Shown here: in pieces, positions 53,546-64,000 of the stretch
How the letters are laid out: each line of letters opens with the position of its first letter
Position numbering within the stretch: position 1 is the first letter of the stretch
Notes under the pieces: generated by a model
Told to the model about the DNA's origin: nothing
The model's database searches: none
Seen by the model: the letters and a program-made list of their open reading frames with translations, nothing else
Source: Nemertoderma westbladi
Taxonomy: Eukaryota > Xenacoelomorpha > Nemertodermatida > Nemertodermatidae
Direction: 5' to 3'
Length of the DNA stretch: 64,000 bases
Assembly (NCBI GenBank): GCA_032718475.1
Contig: JAUCBJ010006692.1
Coordinates: 1-64,000 of the forward strand
Made by a program: the position numbers and the translations under genes

Positions 53546-54344
53546 TGCCCGGAGAATCCAGAGATCAGTGACAGTCTCTGTTTCAACTCTTCTCGACGCT
53601 ATTTATTTATAAAATATTCTAGAAGCGATTTAAGTAAATATTGTGTTCTAGAATGTTTTTTAAATAAATACCATGGCGTCGAATTAAATGCAACTTTCGC
53701 CTGTCTTCGCCCTAATTAGAAAACAGATAAGATTTGGGTTGGGCCGTTTAAATTTTATCCGATATTACCAAAAACATCGGCTATTGGCTGGGGAAGGATG
53801 CCTAACTTTATTGAGTTTATGTTTATACTACTGTTTGCGCAATTCATATCGGTTGCCTAACTGTACTTTAGTTACATATCCTACATTGTGTGATATGTGA
53901 CATACCCCCACCTATATAAATAACGATATTAATTGTTATATTTATATGATTGTGTGCGATTCGTGATATGGTAATATCTATTATTGTATTAAATAATTTA
54001 AAAAATCTCAACAATCTCTTCGAAATGGTGAAATTTTTGAATGTTGTAACAAATTAATTAACGGGGTTCTGATCCTTACGGCTTTGTTTGAACGAAACTC
54101 ACTACGTTGGTTCTATGTTCTGTAACAAATTACTCGAATGAGCGCGCTGTAATGTTAATAGTTATTCTACAATATGTTATTACATTCAGCGCTTTTGTTA
54201 AATCATCGTAACGCTAAAGTAATAAATAACTATAGAAACAATATAATATATTTCTGGAACACATCTTTAAAATGACTTCTCTACTGTTCTAGAATGGATT
54301 ATAATAGCCATTGTATAATAATTGTAAGAATGCTTACTGTTATT
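53546..54344. other. Non-coding stretch
   Basis: AT-rich, with no gene or element recognised. TTCTAGAA occurs twice (about 53622 and 53648). Confidence 0.5.
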
Positions 54345-55002
54345 GTGCACTGGCTGGTCCTCACGGCGAAAGCAATGTCCTGCAAAGCGGAGGCGATTTT
54401 GTTCTATTGTCAAGCTTGGGGGAACCAATGAGACACCTCCAATGTTATATAGTGTCTGGTTGGAGATGTGTGCATTGTACTTGACACAATGAACCCGGCG
54501 TAGCATTCTTGTGAATGTGCCATCCAGAGATTTGGTGTCCTCAGCAGTTAGAGCCCAGCATAGACTACCATGGAGGAGTACTACTACTGCTGCTCTAAAT
54601 AATCGGACCTTAAGTTTCCGATTAATTCTCGGTGACTTCCAAATCCTGGAAAGCCTATTCAAGGCTGCCCATGCCTTTCCCTTACGTATTCGAAGGTCCT
54701 CATCTGACTTCCGGATCCATGATCCCAGGTAACAGAAGTCGTCCACATGCTCAAGCATACCATCTTTTGAGCTTATGCTCATCCGATCAGAGACTTGCTG
54801 AGGACTTTCAAAGTTAACTGTCAAAATTTTGGTCTTTCTGGAGTTAATAAAAAGACCAACACTATAAGCAGCATGTTCTAATGAGCTGAGGAGCCGTTGG
54901 GCTCCCTCTGCTGATTCTGATCATCATTATGATGATCTAAGGACATGCGTAGAACATAGTCAACAGCAATTATGAACAAGAATGGTGCAAGTGTGTCTCC
55001 CT
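54345..55002 (-). pseudogene. Family B copy 5, RT C-terminal half
   Basis: Covers from the RT motif C region (partly deleted near 54910) to LRFAGHCFRREDQPVHN; an open stretch lies at 54267-54824. It ends at GTGTGTCTCC. The remainder of the same element lies at 55958-56706. The (TAG)n end is missing, because the sequence stops at GTGCACTGGCTGG. Confidence 0.88.
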
Positions 55003-55957
55003 GGGGGTAAATCTTTTCGACCTACGCGTAGTTCGCAACATTGGGTCATATATCACCAGTTTCAGAGTTTTAACAATAACTATGCGTAGGTGCTACGCGT
55101 AGCTACGCGTAGGTCCTACGCGACCTACGCATTGGTGCTACCCATAACTATGCCTATACGTCGTTTATCATTAGTAGGCTTACGTATTCCAAGCGAGTCA
55201 GTACTAAAATAAGACACAATACGGTATGTTCAATAAACAACCCACAACCATCAAATGCTTTCAACAGTAATGTATCCTATACCTGTATACTCTATATAGA
55301 GGAATACGCGAAGACTACATATTCTTCACTTCATGCGTTGCGGGCGGTAAAATGTGTTAATAATTAATGTTTAGAGTTCAAAAATAGTTTACAAAGGAAA
55401 TAGGCCGATGGTTCTTATCGATTCTCTATGCTTTTTATTGCCTTTGTTCACGAGGGCAAGGATATACTGTATTTAATATGTTAACCCCTTGACAAGGGAA
55501 GGGGGAGACTAAATTGTCTACCATGATTGGTTGCACTTGTTATTTGACCAAACAATTTGATTATATGCAGTATTTATCAGCTTTCGCTTAACCACTTCAC
55601 CGGTAGACTGGTCGCTTTATTTACTACTGTTCAATATTTAAATAATCCAATGGAAACAAAGATACTTGAATCATGAGACGTGAATTTTAAGTTTACTTTT
55701 TATTCATCCTCTGTGTTTGTATGTGAAAGAGCCGAATATTATTTATTACCAGTGCTGTATGTAGAGATATGAGTTTCCGATTCTGTTATTACATTTGTCT
55801 GATAATCAGATACCTGACATATACCGATACTTGCCTAACAACTCAACCTTGTGTTACTCAACCTTGTTTATATGTTTTAAATAGATGCGGCGGCTTCTTC
55901 AATTAATTAATTATAGCGCCGGGGCGCTTCCCGGATTTTAATAATAATAATAATAAT
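55003..55957. mobile_element. 955-bp insertion splitting a family B copy; begins with CTACGCGTAG element copy 2
   Basis: Family B homology stops at 55002 and resumes at 55958, with only about 13 bases of B missing. The insert starts with the reverse complement of the 46081-46225 element (55003-55145, several CTACGCGTAG words). It continues with unrecognised AT-rich sequence and ends in (AATAAT)n at 55936-55957. It may be one element with a short-repeat tail, or two successive events. No frame. Confidence 0.7.
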
Positions 55958-56706
55958 ATAACACTTCAAATGGTTCTGTGTCACCGTCAACAGTATACAC
56001 AAATGTTGTCGAACCATCGTATACTGATCTGATTGCTGCAATAATTTCATCAGGAATCCCATATAATGAAAGTATGCTGAACATACGTGAGCGAGAGACT
56101 GAATCAAAGGCCTTGAAGAAGTCAACAAAGATAACAGCCAGATGCCAGGATAACTCTTCAATTATCCTTCTAAGTGCCAAAATGGGCTCCATGGTCCCAC
56201 GACCTTTACGGAACCCATTCTGATTTCCACGGAGTAGTCTCTCAATGGGATCCCTGATGCGATTTAATAGAATTCTATTGTATAGCTTTGCAGCAATCGA
56301 GATCAATGAGATTCCCCGAAAAGAACCATAGAGTGTTAGGTTGCCCTTCTTGGGAACTGGCACCAACTTATTTGTTTTCATTTCTTGTGGGACTCTTGTT
56401 GTTTGGTACATGTCTACTATGATGGGATAGATGAGCTTTAAACACTCAGGTATTTTAAAGACCTCAGGGGGAACACCATCTACTCCACTGGTACGATTGG
56501 TCTTAATGCTCTTTGCAGCAGCCTTCACTTCTGCAAAGGAGATATCACCAATGGGAATGTCTGGGAGTACAGACTCAGACACTTTTACTTCTATAAAGTT
56601 ATCAGGCAATACCCTGTCATTATTGAGGAGCTTTTCAAAGTGGGCCTTCCAACCATTGAGGCGATCAGCTGGTGATTCAGCCTTAACCTTGGTGGTTGGT
56701 TGGCTT
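55958..56706 (-). pseudogene. Family B copy 5, RT N-terminal half
   Basis: Open over 223 codons (55938-56609): MPDNFIEVKVSESVLPDIPIG, NQNGFRKGRGTMEP, IFVDFFKAFDSV, with a small deletion where copy 3 has SKKKDR. It continues to about 56706 in the endonuclease-RT linker, then homology ends. Apart from the 955-bp insert it is well preserved. Confidence 0.9.
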
Positions 56707-56835
56707 TTATACAGCCTTTATACAAAGGAAAGGGGGCGAAGTCAGCTCCGGACTCATATAGGGGGATATCTTTACTCTCGTGTGTATGATGAAAACTTGT
56801 ACATAAATCTTCTTCAGACGCTTGTATGTTTGGGC

Positions 56836-57364
56836 TGAATCAAACAACAAACTCCCGGAACAACAATTTGGCTTCCGTGCCGGGTGATCCACCCTGATGG
56901 CTATTCAGCGTCTTTATCGAGCATTAAGTTCGGCAGTTTCCAAACCAGCTGGACACATGTACTACATCTTCGTCGATTTTACAAAAGCATTCGAATTAAC
57001 CCATTTTGGTGTTAGTCGAGCTTTCATTCGTGTTATATGGGCTCTAATGGCTTCTAACACTATAAGAATCTGCATCGGACTCTTTATCACTTATCCAATT
57101 ATTGTCGCCCTTGTAATTCAGTCTCTTTGTGTCCGACTCACCTACAATGGAAATCTTCTAGAATTTGTGAATGAATTCAACTACCTGGGTGTAGTTTTAT
57201 CGACTAAGAACGGCGGCGCAGGTCACCATAATTATCTGTATTGCCGAGGCATCGGAGCTTGCCTTCGTCTATCTGGCACCGTCAATATGAGCATCATATC
57301 CATTGAACCTGCTTTTAAATTTTTGGCCCATGTGAAGATAGAATACCATAGAATACCATTATAA
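56836..57364 (+). pseudogene. RT relic (family F)
   Basis: NNKLPEQQFGFRAG-stop-STLMAIQRLYRAL is the fingers motif (xxQFGFRxGRST), with the Arg codon changed to TGA. YYIFVDFTKAFE (about 56959-56994) is motif A. LEFVNEFNYLGVVLSTKNG is the post-catalytic block. Motifs B and C are deleted. Confidence 0.75.
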
Positions 57365-57439
57365 GAATTAAGCGCTATAAAACACTTTATTATTAAGATA
57401 AATTTTAAAAAATTACTGGGCAAAATTTTTAGTTGTCCC

Positions 57440-58302
57440 GACAGTAACTTACGGCTGCTCAACCTTCGCTGACCTCACTAGAGACAGTAACTTACGGCTG
57501 CTCAACCTTCGCTGACCTCACTAGAGACAGTAACTTACGGCTGCTCAACCTTCGCTGACCTCACTAGAGACAGTAACTTACGGCTGCTCAACCTTCGCTG
57601 ACCTCACTAGAGACAGTAACTTACGGCTGCTCAACCTTCGCTGACCTCACTAGAGACAGTAACTTACGGCTGCTCAACCTTCGCTGACCTCACTAGAGAC
57701 AGTAACTTACGGCTGCTCAACCTTCGCTGACCTCACTAGAGACAGTAACTTACGGCTGCTCAACCTTCGCTGACCTCACTAGAGACAGTAACTTACGGCT
57801 GCTCAACCTTCGCTGACCTCACTAGAGACAGTAACTTACGGCTGCTCAACCTTCGCTGACCTCACTAGAGACAGTAACTTACGGCTGCTCAACCTTCGCT
57901 GACCTCACTAGAGACAGTAACTTACGGCTGCTCAACCTTCGCTGACCTCACTAGAGACAGTAACTTACGGCTGCTCAACCTTCGCTGACCTCACTAGAGA
58001 CAGTAACTTACGGCTGCTCAACCTTCGCTGACCTCACTAGAGACAGTAACTTACGGCTGCTCAACCTTCGCTGACCTCACTAGAGACAGTAACTTACGGC
58101 TGCTCAACCTTCGCTGACCTCACTAGAGACTGTAACTTACGGCTGCTCAACCTTCGCTGACCTCACTAGAGACAGTAACTTACGGCTGCTCAACCTTCGC
58201 TGACCTCACTAGAGACAGTAACTTACGGCTGCTCAACCTTCGCTGACCTCACTAGAGACTGTAACTTACGGCTGCTCAACCTTCGCTGACCTCACTAGAG
58301 AC
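57440..58302. repeat. 43-bp tandem repeat, 20 copies
   Basis: Unit starts GACAGTAACTTACGGCTGCT, period 43. Copies are identical except that two late copies read GACTGTAAC. It lies about 340 bp upstream of the large exon, probably in its preceding intron. Confidence 0.97.
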
Positions 58303-58641
58303 CATACACACATTAATGCCTGGCCGGGTCGGCCTAGTTAGTTTCTGTGGAACTTTTGACTGATTTGGCCATTTTGCAGAAACTTCAACGTGTCTTGAGC
58401 TGATTTATTGTACATTTGCGCGTGTCTGCCTGTGGAGTAAAACGTTTAGACCGTGTGGAAGCTTTCATCCAGTAGCAGTAACTTTTATCCTATCTTCACA
58501 CTGTATCACAATTACTAATGTAGTTTTATTCCCAACTTTTAATATACATTGAAAACATTTAAATATATCAGCCAGACAACCACCATGCCTGATGAATACT
58601 ATTGTTTTCTCATAATTAACTTCTGGATTATCTATTTACAG

Positions 58642-60788
58642 GTTCATTGGACATGTACCTCCTGTATTAAACAAAGACAAACTCCTTCCTCTAATAAACC
58701 CAACCCAGACACAACGCGATCCGAACTTAGCACACCTAGTCGACAGCCAGTATCGGTAACTCCAGCACCCACGGATCCACAACCTGAAACTCCGACCTCA
58801 CGCGGGAGGCCGCAGACTGAAAATACAGGTGCTCAGAAGAGAGCCCAATCTGAGCCGCGGGGGCCCCAACCGAGGTTGCCAAACGAGATTGCGCAGGGCA
58901 AAGGTTACGCCACTGGCCCGGGCCACACCACTGGGCCGCCCCACGCCACAGGGCCGCCCCACGCGACAGGTCCGCCTCACGCCACAGGGCTGCCCCACTC
59001 CACAGGGCCGCCTCACGCCACAGGGCCGCCTCACGCCACAGGGCCGCCTCACGCCACAGGGCCACCCCACGCCACAGGGCCACCCCACGCCACTGGGCCG
59101 CCCCACGGCACTGCTCCCGGGAACTCTGGTCCCTCACTTAACGTTGGTGGGGGCGTTGGACCATCTTATACACCAGACCCCAGAAGTTCCGACCAGCCTT
59201 ATTTTTCGGCCCCCGATACACCTGGGCCCCGCTTTCGATCAGGGCCTGGGAACTCTAACCCTCACAACAACACCGGTGAGCTGCCCCACAGCACTGGTGG
59301 GCCACCGTACGGCGCGGCCACTGCGAGAAACGAGCCATCCGGCCCTTCCTACAACACCAACCCTGCTCTCAATGATCCCCCTCCCATGATGCGACAACAG
59401 CAAGGTTCCATTAAGGGACGGGGTCAGTTCCACCGACAGTTCAGCAACGCGGTGGATGACCGCCAGTCTCCGGCTCGGAAGATCTCGTCGGAGAGATCGT
59501 CATTGGACGAACGGCGTCCCAATGAACCGTCGCAACTCAGTCGGGAGTCCTCCGGAACGTCGCGCGATTCGATTTACCACAAAGACTCGATCAGTTCGGT
59601 GGAGTCCAACTCGTCCGCCGGTCCGTACGGGGAGCCCCGGGGCCGGCTGGTCTCGCCACCTAGAGGGCGAGCCGGGCAAAGGGCAATAAGGCACCCGGAT
59701 CGTAACCTAGACTACGATAGGTACACGGGCCAACCGCAAACTCAGGGTTATAACTGGGAAGATAGCAGGGAAGGATGGTCACGTGACGATAGAACTCGTC
59801 ATGTCTCTGACGGCGAGTCTTACAATTCTCGGAGATTCTACCAAAGTACCCCAACTAGAGAACCGCCTTATTCCCAAAACCATCGATTGGATGAACATAG
59901 AGATAGAATTGCGCAATCAGGGGAGGGTAGGGAAAGGAGGCCTATTCAAACTGAGCCCGGGAACCACAGACAACCGCGGTCCAACGAACCCGATTACTGG
60001 AGTAATCGACACCGGGACTCCGACGATGCTGCAAGGGACTACGGGACACGCGTGGACAATCGATACGGGTCGCCCCAAACCCGCCAGTTCACTGACTCCC
60101 CGATAAGGGGCGCTAGACACGGCCACGAGCGGGTCCGCGACATGCGTAGCGCCCCCTCGCGGTACGACGAGCGTATGTGCAACTCCCCGTCGGACCCGCG
60201 TCGTTGGGGTCCCAACGAGCCAATCAGGAGCCGCGATGGAACTCCCACACTGAGCGAACCGGCTAATCGGGCGCGCCCCGCGTTCCGCGCGTCCGTAGCG
60301 ACCGGTTACCAGGACAACGAGCGTCTTGGGGGCATCCGGATGACACCGCCGCGGTTGTCCGACATCCGAGCTTCCGGAAACCGCAACCTTAGTCGCTCCT
60401 TCGACTCGCAGGACAGCGTGAACACGGTCCGCTCGGAGCCCGTCTGGGGTCACCGGCAGCACCACGGCTCCATGTATTACTACAGCGACCCGCAGTACGG
60501 CCCCCAGCGGGTCGGTTTGTACGGGCAGCAGAGCGGCGCCGCGGCCGGTCTGCATTGCCGCACCGACTCCGGGAGGTCGGACATCTCGCGAGCGTCGGTT
60601 CGCAGCACCGAGAGCGGTTCCACGCTCCGACGGGAACTTCCGGCCATTCCGACAGGGCCACGGAACCCGGTGCACGGGGTCACTGACCCGGTCGTCGTTG
60701 TTCCAACCACCGTCGCCTCCCGACAGTACCTCGAGGTTGTTAACCCCAGGAAGGAGGCACAGAAACGCGCTGCTGAGTCGATGCTGAG
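58642..60788 (+). CDS. Large internal exon of a RIM-like synaptic scaffold gene (tentative)
   Basis: Opens after a good acceptor (TATCTATTTACAG, AG at 58640-58641) and closes at a consensus donor (CTGAG/GTTAGT, 60788/60789). 2,147 bp, phase 0 in, phase 2 out. The first residues VHWTCTSCIKQRQ resemble the end of the FYVE-type zinc finger of RIM proteins (VMWVCNLCRKQQE). Then a disordered Pro/Gly/Ser/Arg-rich region, including about eleven GPPHAT hexapeptides (58920-59110) and NEPSQLSRESSGTSRDSIYH, FDSQDSVNTVRSEPVW. It is GC-rich compared with its flanks, which supports coding. RIM proteins organise presynaptic vesicle release. The call rests on one short zinc-finger match and architecture, and other zinc-finger scaffolds are possible. 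The AT-rich codons upstream of 58642 are intron. Confidence 0.55.
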
Positions 60789-61436
60789 GTTAGTTAATAG
60801 TCAATTAATTCATTAACTAATTAACTATCTTTCAATGTAAATTAATCACCTATAGGCCCTTCTAAAATTCCATGATCAGATTTCCCAATGTAAAAATTGT
60901 ACATTTTTAACCTGGTCTTTCGACACAATTGAAATTCATCCTCTCTTTAAGTTACTGGTCTGGTGTTTAGCATTTCCTCATCCTCCCAAGCAGAATGGGA
61001 AACGTCAAAATTGTGATCCTTTGGAATTTCTCTAATCCATTCTCGGAGAATCACAATAAGCTAAGGGAAAAGCAGGTTACATCGACATGTTGTTAGCATG
61101 TTAGGAACAAAATAATAAACAAAAGCCAATAGAATCGTTACAGTTTTATTTTTCGGGTTAATCAGCTGTTATTTACGTCGCATTTCTCCTAGTTGGTTCA
61201 ATTTTAATTGCGTCAAGAATCCCTCTTAATGGGGGTGAAAAAAATGAATTATAATTGTACAAAAAAAAACGCAATAACTATAAATTTTAAATAAGTATTT
61301 TCCACCTAATATTATAAATTGAATAATCAATCCTTCGAAACAACCCATTATGAATCTTTGATACTCACACACCATAATTTTAAAGCTCAGAGTCCATTCA
61401 GCATGCAGACGTCATCTCCTTACATAGCAGTATTGC
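60789..61436. other. Intron/intergenic sequence
   Basis: Starts with the donor of the large exon. AT-rich, with nothing else recognised. No further exon of that gene is identified to the end of the window. Confidence 0.5.
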
Positions 61437-61761
61437 TCATGGTAGTCCCCTTTCATTGATCACTTCAACTCTTCTCTCACTAACATCTACGATGTCCCCC
61501 ACTTGTACGTCGGTATAGTGTCTCAAACTTTCTCTTTTCTCTATCTTGTTTCTGTCCAGTTCGGTAAGGAATCCTACAGGGGTATTCCGTCTCGATTTCT
61601 CCCGTGCTGTTGTTCCACGAAATCTACCGGAAATAAGTATATTGATCGGAAGGATTATCGATCGCCCAACCACAATGCCAAGTAATCTGTGTCTATATTG
61701 ACCGAATACCTCCAGTCGCCGCCGCAAACATCCGCAATTAATGTATCAAATCGAAGTTGTA
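61437..61761 (-). CDS. Candidate minus-strand exon(s), unrecognised
   Basis: Two overlapping readings are both plausible. One frame (61437-61727) gives 96 residues with RHYTDVQVGDIVDVSERRVEVI and no ATG. Another begins at a possible acceptor (TTATCTAG, exon from 61761), reads VQLRFDTLIADVCGGDWRYS to LWLGDR, and stops at 61655-61657; its phase fits the donor at 63604. A real exon with a frameshift between the two would explain both. No family is recognised. Confidence 0.3.
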
Positions 61762-62502
61762 CTAGATAATTTATTTAATACACCTCGATCAAATCCCATT
61801 GACTAAGAAATACCCGCGGGGCGAAAAAAATAATGAAGTTTAATTTAGTTCTATGTATCATACCGAAGACTGAACTGTGGTGAATAATGGCTGGGTTCAC
61901 ATTTATAGGCGTGAATCACACTTGTGATTGACTAATAACATGGTATGATTACTTGCCTCGCGTTATTATTTGCCGTAAACTCACCGATAAATCTATGAAA
62001 TACGATGTACGAAACGTAACAAAGTAGCACTTTTCAGCGTTGCAGGATGGAACGCAGCAAAGTAATCACTAACGCAGAAACAATAAACTTCCAGGTCTTC
62101 ATCTTAAGTTTGAGTAATATCCATTGGTGATAGCCATTGTAGGCTAAGTAGGATTATTTTACCACAATTGTTACATTAATTGCAATTAATTGCAATTAAT
62201 TGCGTAAAAAGAATATGAAGTTTTATTACTATTCCTAAACATTACAATAATAATATTATTATAATAATTTAGTTTATTTATGTAAACCTCCCTCGTTGCG
62301 CTCGCTTGCCACATAAATACACTTGGGCCATGATAAAGATGACTTTTCACACAGTGATGTAAATAGTTATAACCTGTATCGATGCACGTGTGTGTAGTGA
62401 ACGCATTATATTAAGTAATATTTTTCATTTTTTTTTTATTTTAATTTTCAAAATACTATAATAAATAATCTGGTTGTTTTACTACAGAGATGATATTTGT
62501 TT

Positions 62503-62669
62503 CTATATTTTCCTTCTTCTAACACTAACTAACATTTTTTTTAACATTTCTCTGTGAACCTTTAACATTATATCTTTAACTTTGGCGGCACTTTTTTCTC
62601 GAATTAATACCGATTCGTTATCGATTCTTCGCACTTTCTCCGACGCGCAAATGGCACCGGTTATTTGTC
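62503..62669 (-). CDS. Probable terminal exon, minus-strand gene
   Basis: A strong acceptor (TTTCTTTATGCAG) precedes 62669. The exon reads (G)QITGAICASEKVRRID, ...IREKSAAKVKDIMLKV, and ends RRRKI-stop at 62503-62505. Its entry phase (two bases) exactly completes the codon left by the donor at 63604-63603, giving a joined product of about 144 residues with exon 63605-63872. Charged helical composition; family unknown. Confidence 0.5.
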
Positions 62670-62805
62670 CTGCATAAAGAAACGTAAACTATTTATTGAA
62701 TTTATCAATTTAGTTAACTGAAATGAATAATAAATCTATCTGTTTATTACATTACTAGAAGACATCTAGGGACAAAGGCTATTTGTTTTTCAAATAATAT
62801 GTCGT

Positions 62806-62921
62806 TTATTTCTTAAAATTGCCTTTCCTCTTCTCCAATTTCTGTTCTCTGAACCTCCGCCAACCTTCCAACTCGTCTGGGGGCAAGTTTAGCCTCTCTC
62901 CGTAGCCGCCATTATTTGTTA
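62806..62921 (-). CDS. Alternative terminal exon, minus-strand gene
   Basis: Reads VTNNGGYGERLNLPPDELEG and RFREQKLEKRKGNFKK-stop (62806-62808). An acceptor TTTTAGTCCAG ending at 62922 gives the phase required by the 63604 donor. A further acceptor at 62969 (ATTACAG) would give a longer exon in another phase. Its coding-like composition and splice phase suggest a real exon; family unknown. Confidence 0.4.
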
Positions 62922-63186
62922 CTGGACTAAAACTGTGAATATAGGAAGCATTGGTAGTTAAGAAAGTGCTGTAATTTATTTGAAAATTAATATATTATTT
63001 TAAGACGACGTTATGTTTTATTATCATCCTTACAACAATCAATCATGTTTCATATTTATTTTATTTTTATTAATATTAAAAAATATTTAAAAAAAAGTAA
63101 CAGATAAGTATTAAGTAATATACCGGTAATTATATTTACTTTGCTCTAAGCACGATTTAGTATGTATTGGTGGTTTGCTCATCACA

Positions 63187-63405
63187 CCTGGGCTGACAAG
63201 GCCTTTTAGCGAATGGGAGCTATGATGTACAGTAGGATATAATTCTAATGTTTAGCTCATTTGATTGCGGTAGACCCACAAACGATTGCTTGTGTGTTCG
63301 AATCCATACTGACCCCGACCAGAATGTTTTATAATTATTGACGACACCAAGACACCGAGTTTCACATAATAGTTCTCATTCGCTAAAGGCTCTGCTGCCC
63401 TGATG
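63187..63405. repeat. Imperfect inverted repeat flanking a tRNA-like sequence
   Basis: CACACCTGGGCTGACAAGGC...TTTAGCGAATGGGAGCTAT (about 63187-63230) is matched in reverse complement by 63360-63405. The 130-bp centre includes the tRNA-like sequence. It may be a small non-autonomous element. Confidence 0.6.
63253..63305 (+). ncRNA. tRNA-derived sequence with Pol III A and B boxes
   Basis: TAGCTCATTTGATTG (A box; compare TAGCTCAGTTGGTTA) and TGTTCGAATCC (B box) are at tRNA-like spacing. The stems are too poor for a functional tRNA, so it is probably the head of a SINE or a tRNA pseudogene. Confidence 0.45.
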
Positions 63406-63604
63406 TGTCTCGCTGCACAACATGTTCTACGAAGTATTCGATTATATAAATATATACGAAATATTCAATTTATTATTGAATAAACAATTAACTCAATTAA
63501 CTATATTTGTATTAATTTATTAGCAACCTGACTGTTTTATGGATAGGATATGGACTTTAGGAACTGTTTTAAGAATTTTAGGAACTCGTTACCAACCAAC
63601 TTAC

Positions 63605-63872
63605 CAGCGAAATATCTTTGTAGTTGATTCCGCACTAAATCCATTCGTCTCTTGGTCTCCCCTTTTCCACGTTCCTCATCTTCGCGAGCTTTTACACCGG
63701 CGTCAGCGAATAAATCCAGTAACTCGTTGTGGAATTCTTCTTTGCGGAGCATCCCATTGGTCATGTCTTCCTCCAGCGGGCCCTTCAATAGGTTGGCGGT
63801 ACCGGTAATCCATTGGTTGTCTGACCTACACAGAGTCGGGGCCAATTGGGCCGCCGCTGAGGAAATATTCAT
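63605..63872 (-). CDS. Probable coding exon of an unrecognised minus-strand gene
   Basis: Reads MNISSAAAQLAPTLCRSDNQ, ...MLRKEEFHNELLDLFADAGV, ...RRMDLVRNQLQRYFA, to a perfect donor (GCTG/GTAAGT at 63605/63604). If the ATG at 63872 is used it is a first exon. Alternatively an acceptor TTTCCTCAG (exon from 63856) makes it internal. Without splicing the frame stops at 63537. Acidic/basic helical protein; family not recognised. Confidence 0.5.
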
Positions 63873-63892
63873 TGGTTAAAAGATGGAGTTCC

Positions 63893-64000
63893 TGCCCCAT
63901 TGAGGTGCAGTTCCTGTTTCGTTAAGGTCCAATCCCTGTCGCTTTAAGGTGCAGTCCCTGTCCCGTTAATGTGCAGTCCCTGTCCCTTCAGGGTGCAGTC
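63893..64000. repeat. 22-bp tandem repeat running off the window end
   Basis: Units of GGTGCAGTCCCTGTCCCGTTAA with substitutions, at least four to five copies, continuing past base 64000. Confidence 0.85.

Noticed and set aside
50927-53719. 930-codon frame of GTRDLPGNQRPTQEPETYP-type repeats
   Set aside because: It is a minisatellite whose unit length varies, so the frame cycles among three phases. Nothing but the repeat and AT-rich flank is encoded.
59917-60675. Long antisense frames opposite the large exon
   Set aside because: Typical shadows of a GC-rich coding exon. The forward strand has splice sites and the zinc-finger match.

Overview
The window is eukaryotic and almost certainly from an animal. 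It contains a large intron-flanked coding exon, a syntaxin-6-type SNARE gene, and a dense, nested set of retrotransposons and satellites of the kind found in repeat-rich invertebrate genomes. I cannot place it more precisely than a metazoan, probably a marine invertebrate. No bacterial, CRISPR or organellar features are present.

Layout. 1-5040: a decayed CR1/Jockey-type non-LTR retrotransposon (family A, minus strand) with a 30-bp minisatellite inside its coding region. 5041-6981: non-coding, with a 3 x 43-bp repeat and a reverse-transcriptase (RT) relic. 6982-28632: a nested block. A copy of non-LTR family B was split by a 20.5-kb BEL/Pao LTR retrotransposon (7578-28051; 1,279-bp LTRs, CATGA target duplication). 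A second, nearly intact family B copy (13484-15091) later inserted inside its gag-pol frame. 28633-33980: a family C non-LTR copy, a 2-kb fold-back element with 755-bp arms, and hairpins. 33984-36073: 41 identical copies of a 51-bp satellite. 36130-40240: an RT relic (family D) interrupted by a full-length family B element with an 11-bp target duplication. 40282-41743: a fold-back element with TTATCGCCCC termini. 42844-43539: an intact, intronless syntaxin-6-like gene. 45826-49262: B and C fragments, another RT relic and short tandem repeats. 50930-53545: a 2.6-kb minisatellite. 54345-57364: B fragments split by a 955-bp insertion, then an RT relic. 57440-58302: 20 x 43-bp repeats. 58642-60788: a large proline/glycine-rich exon of a probable RIM-like synaptic scaffold gene. 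61437-63872: candidate exons of an unrecognised minus-strand gene.

The most interesting object is the BEL/Pao element. It is far longer than the usual 4-10 kb. Downstream of a complete gag-pro-RT-RNaseH-integrase frame it carries about 4.2 kb of extra coding capacity (271 + 1,140 codons). These two frames are in the same phase, separated by a single UGA and five codons. The larger product has zinc knuckles and a segment whose motifs resemble a DEDD-type (WRN/EXD-like) 3'-5' exonuclease. The two LTRs differ at only three positions that I found, so the insertion is recent. An exonuclease-bearing retrotransposon would be unusual and is the first thing to test.
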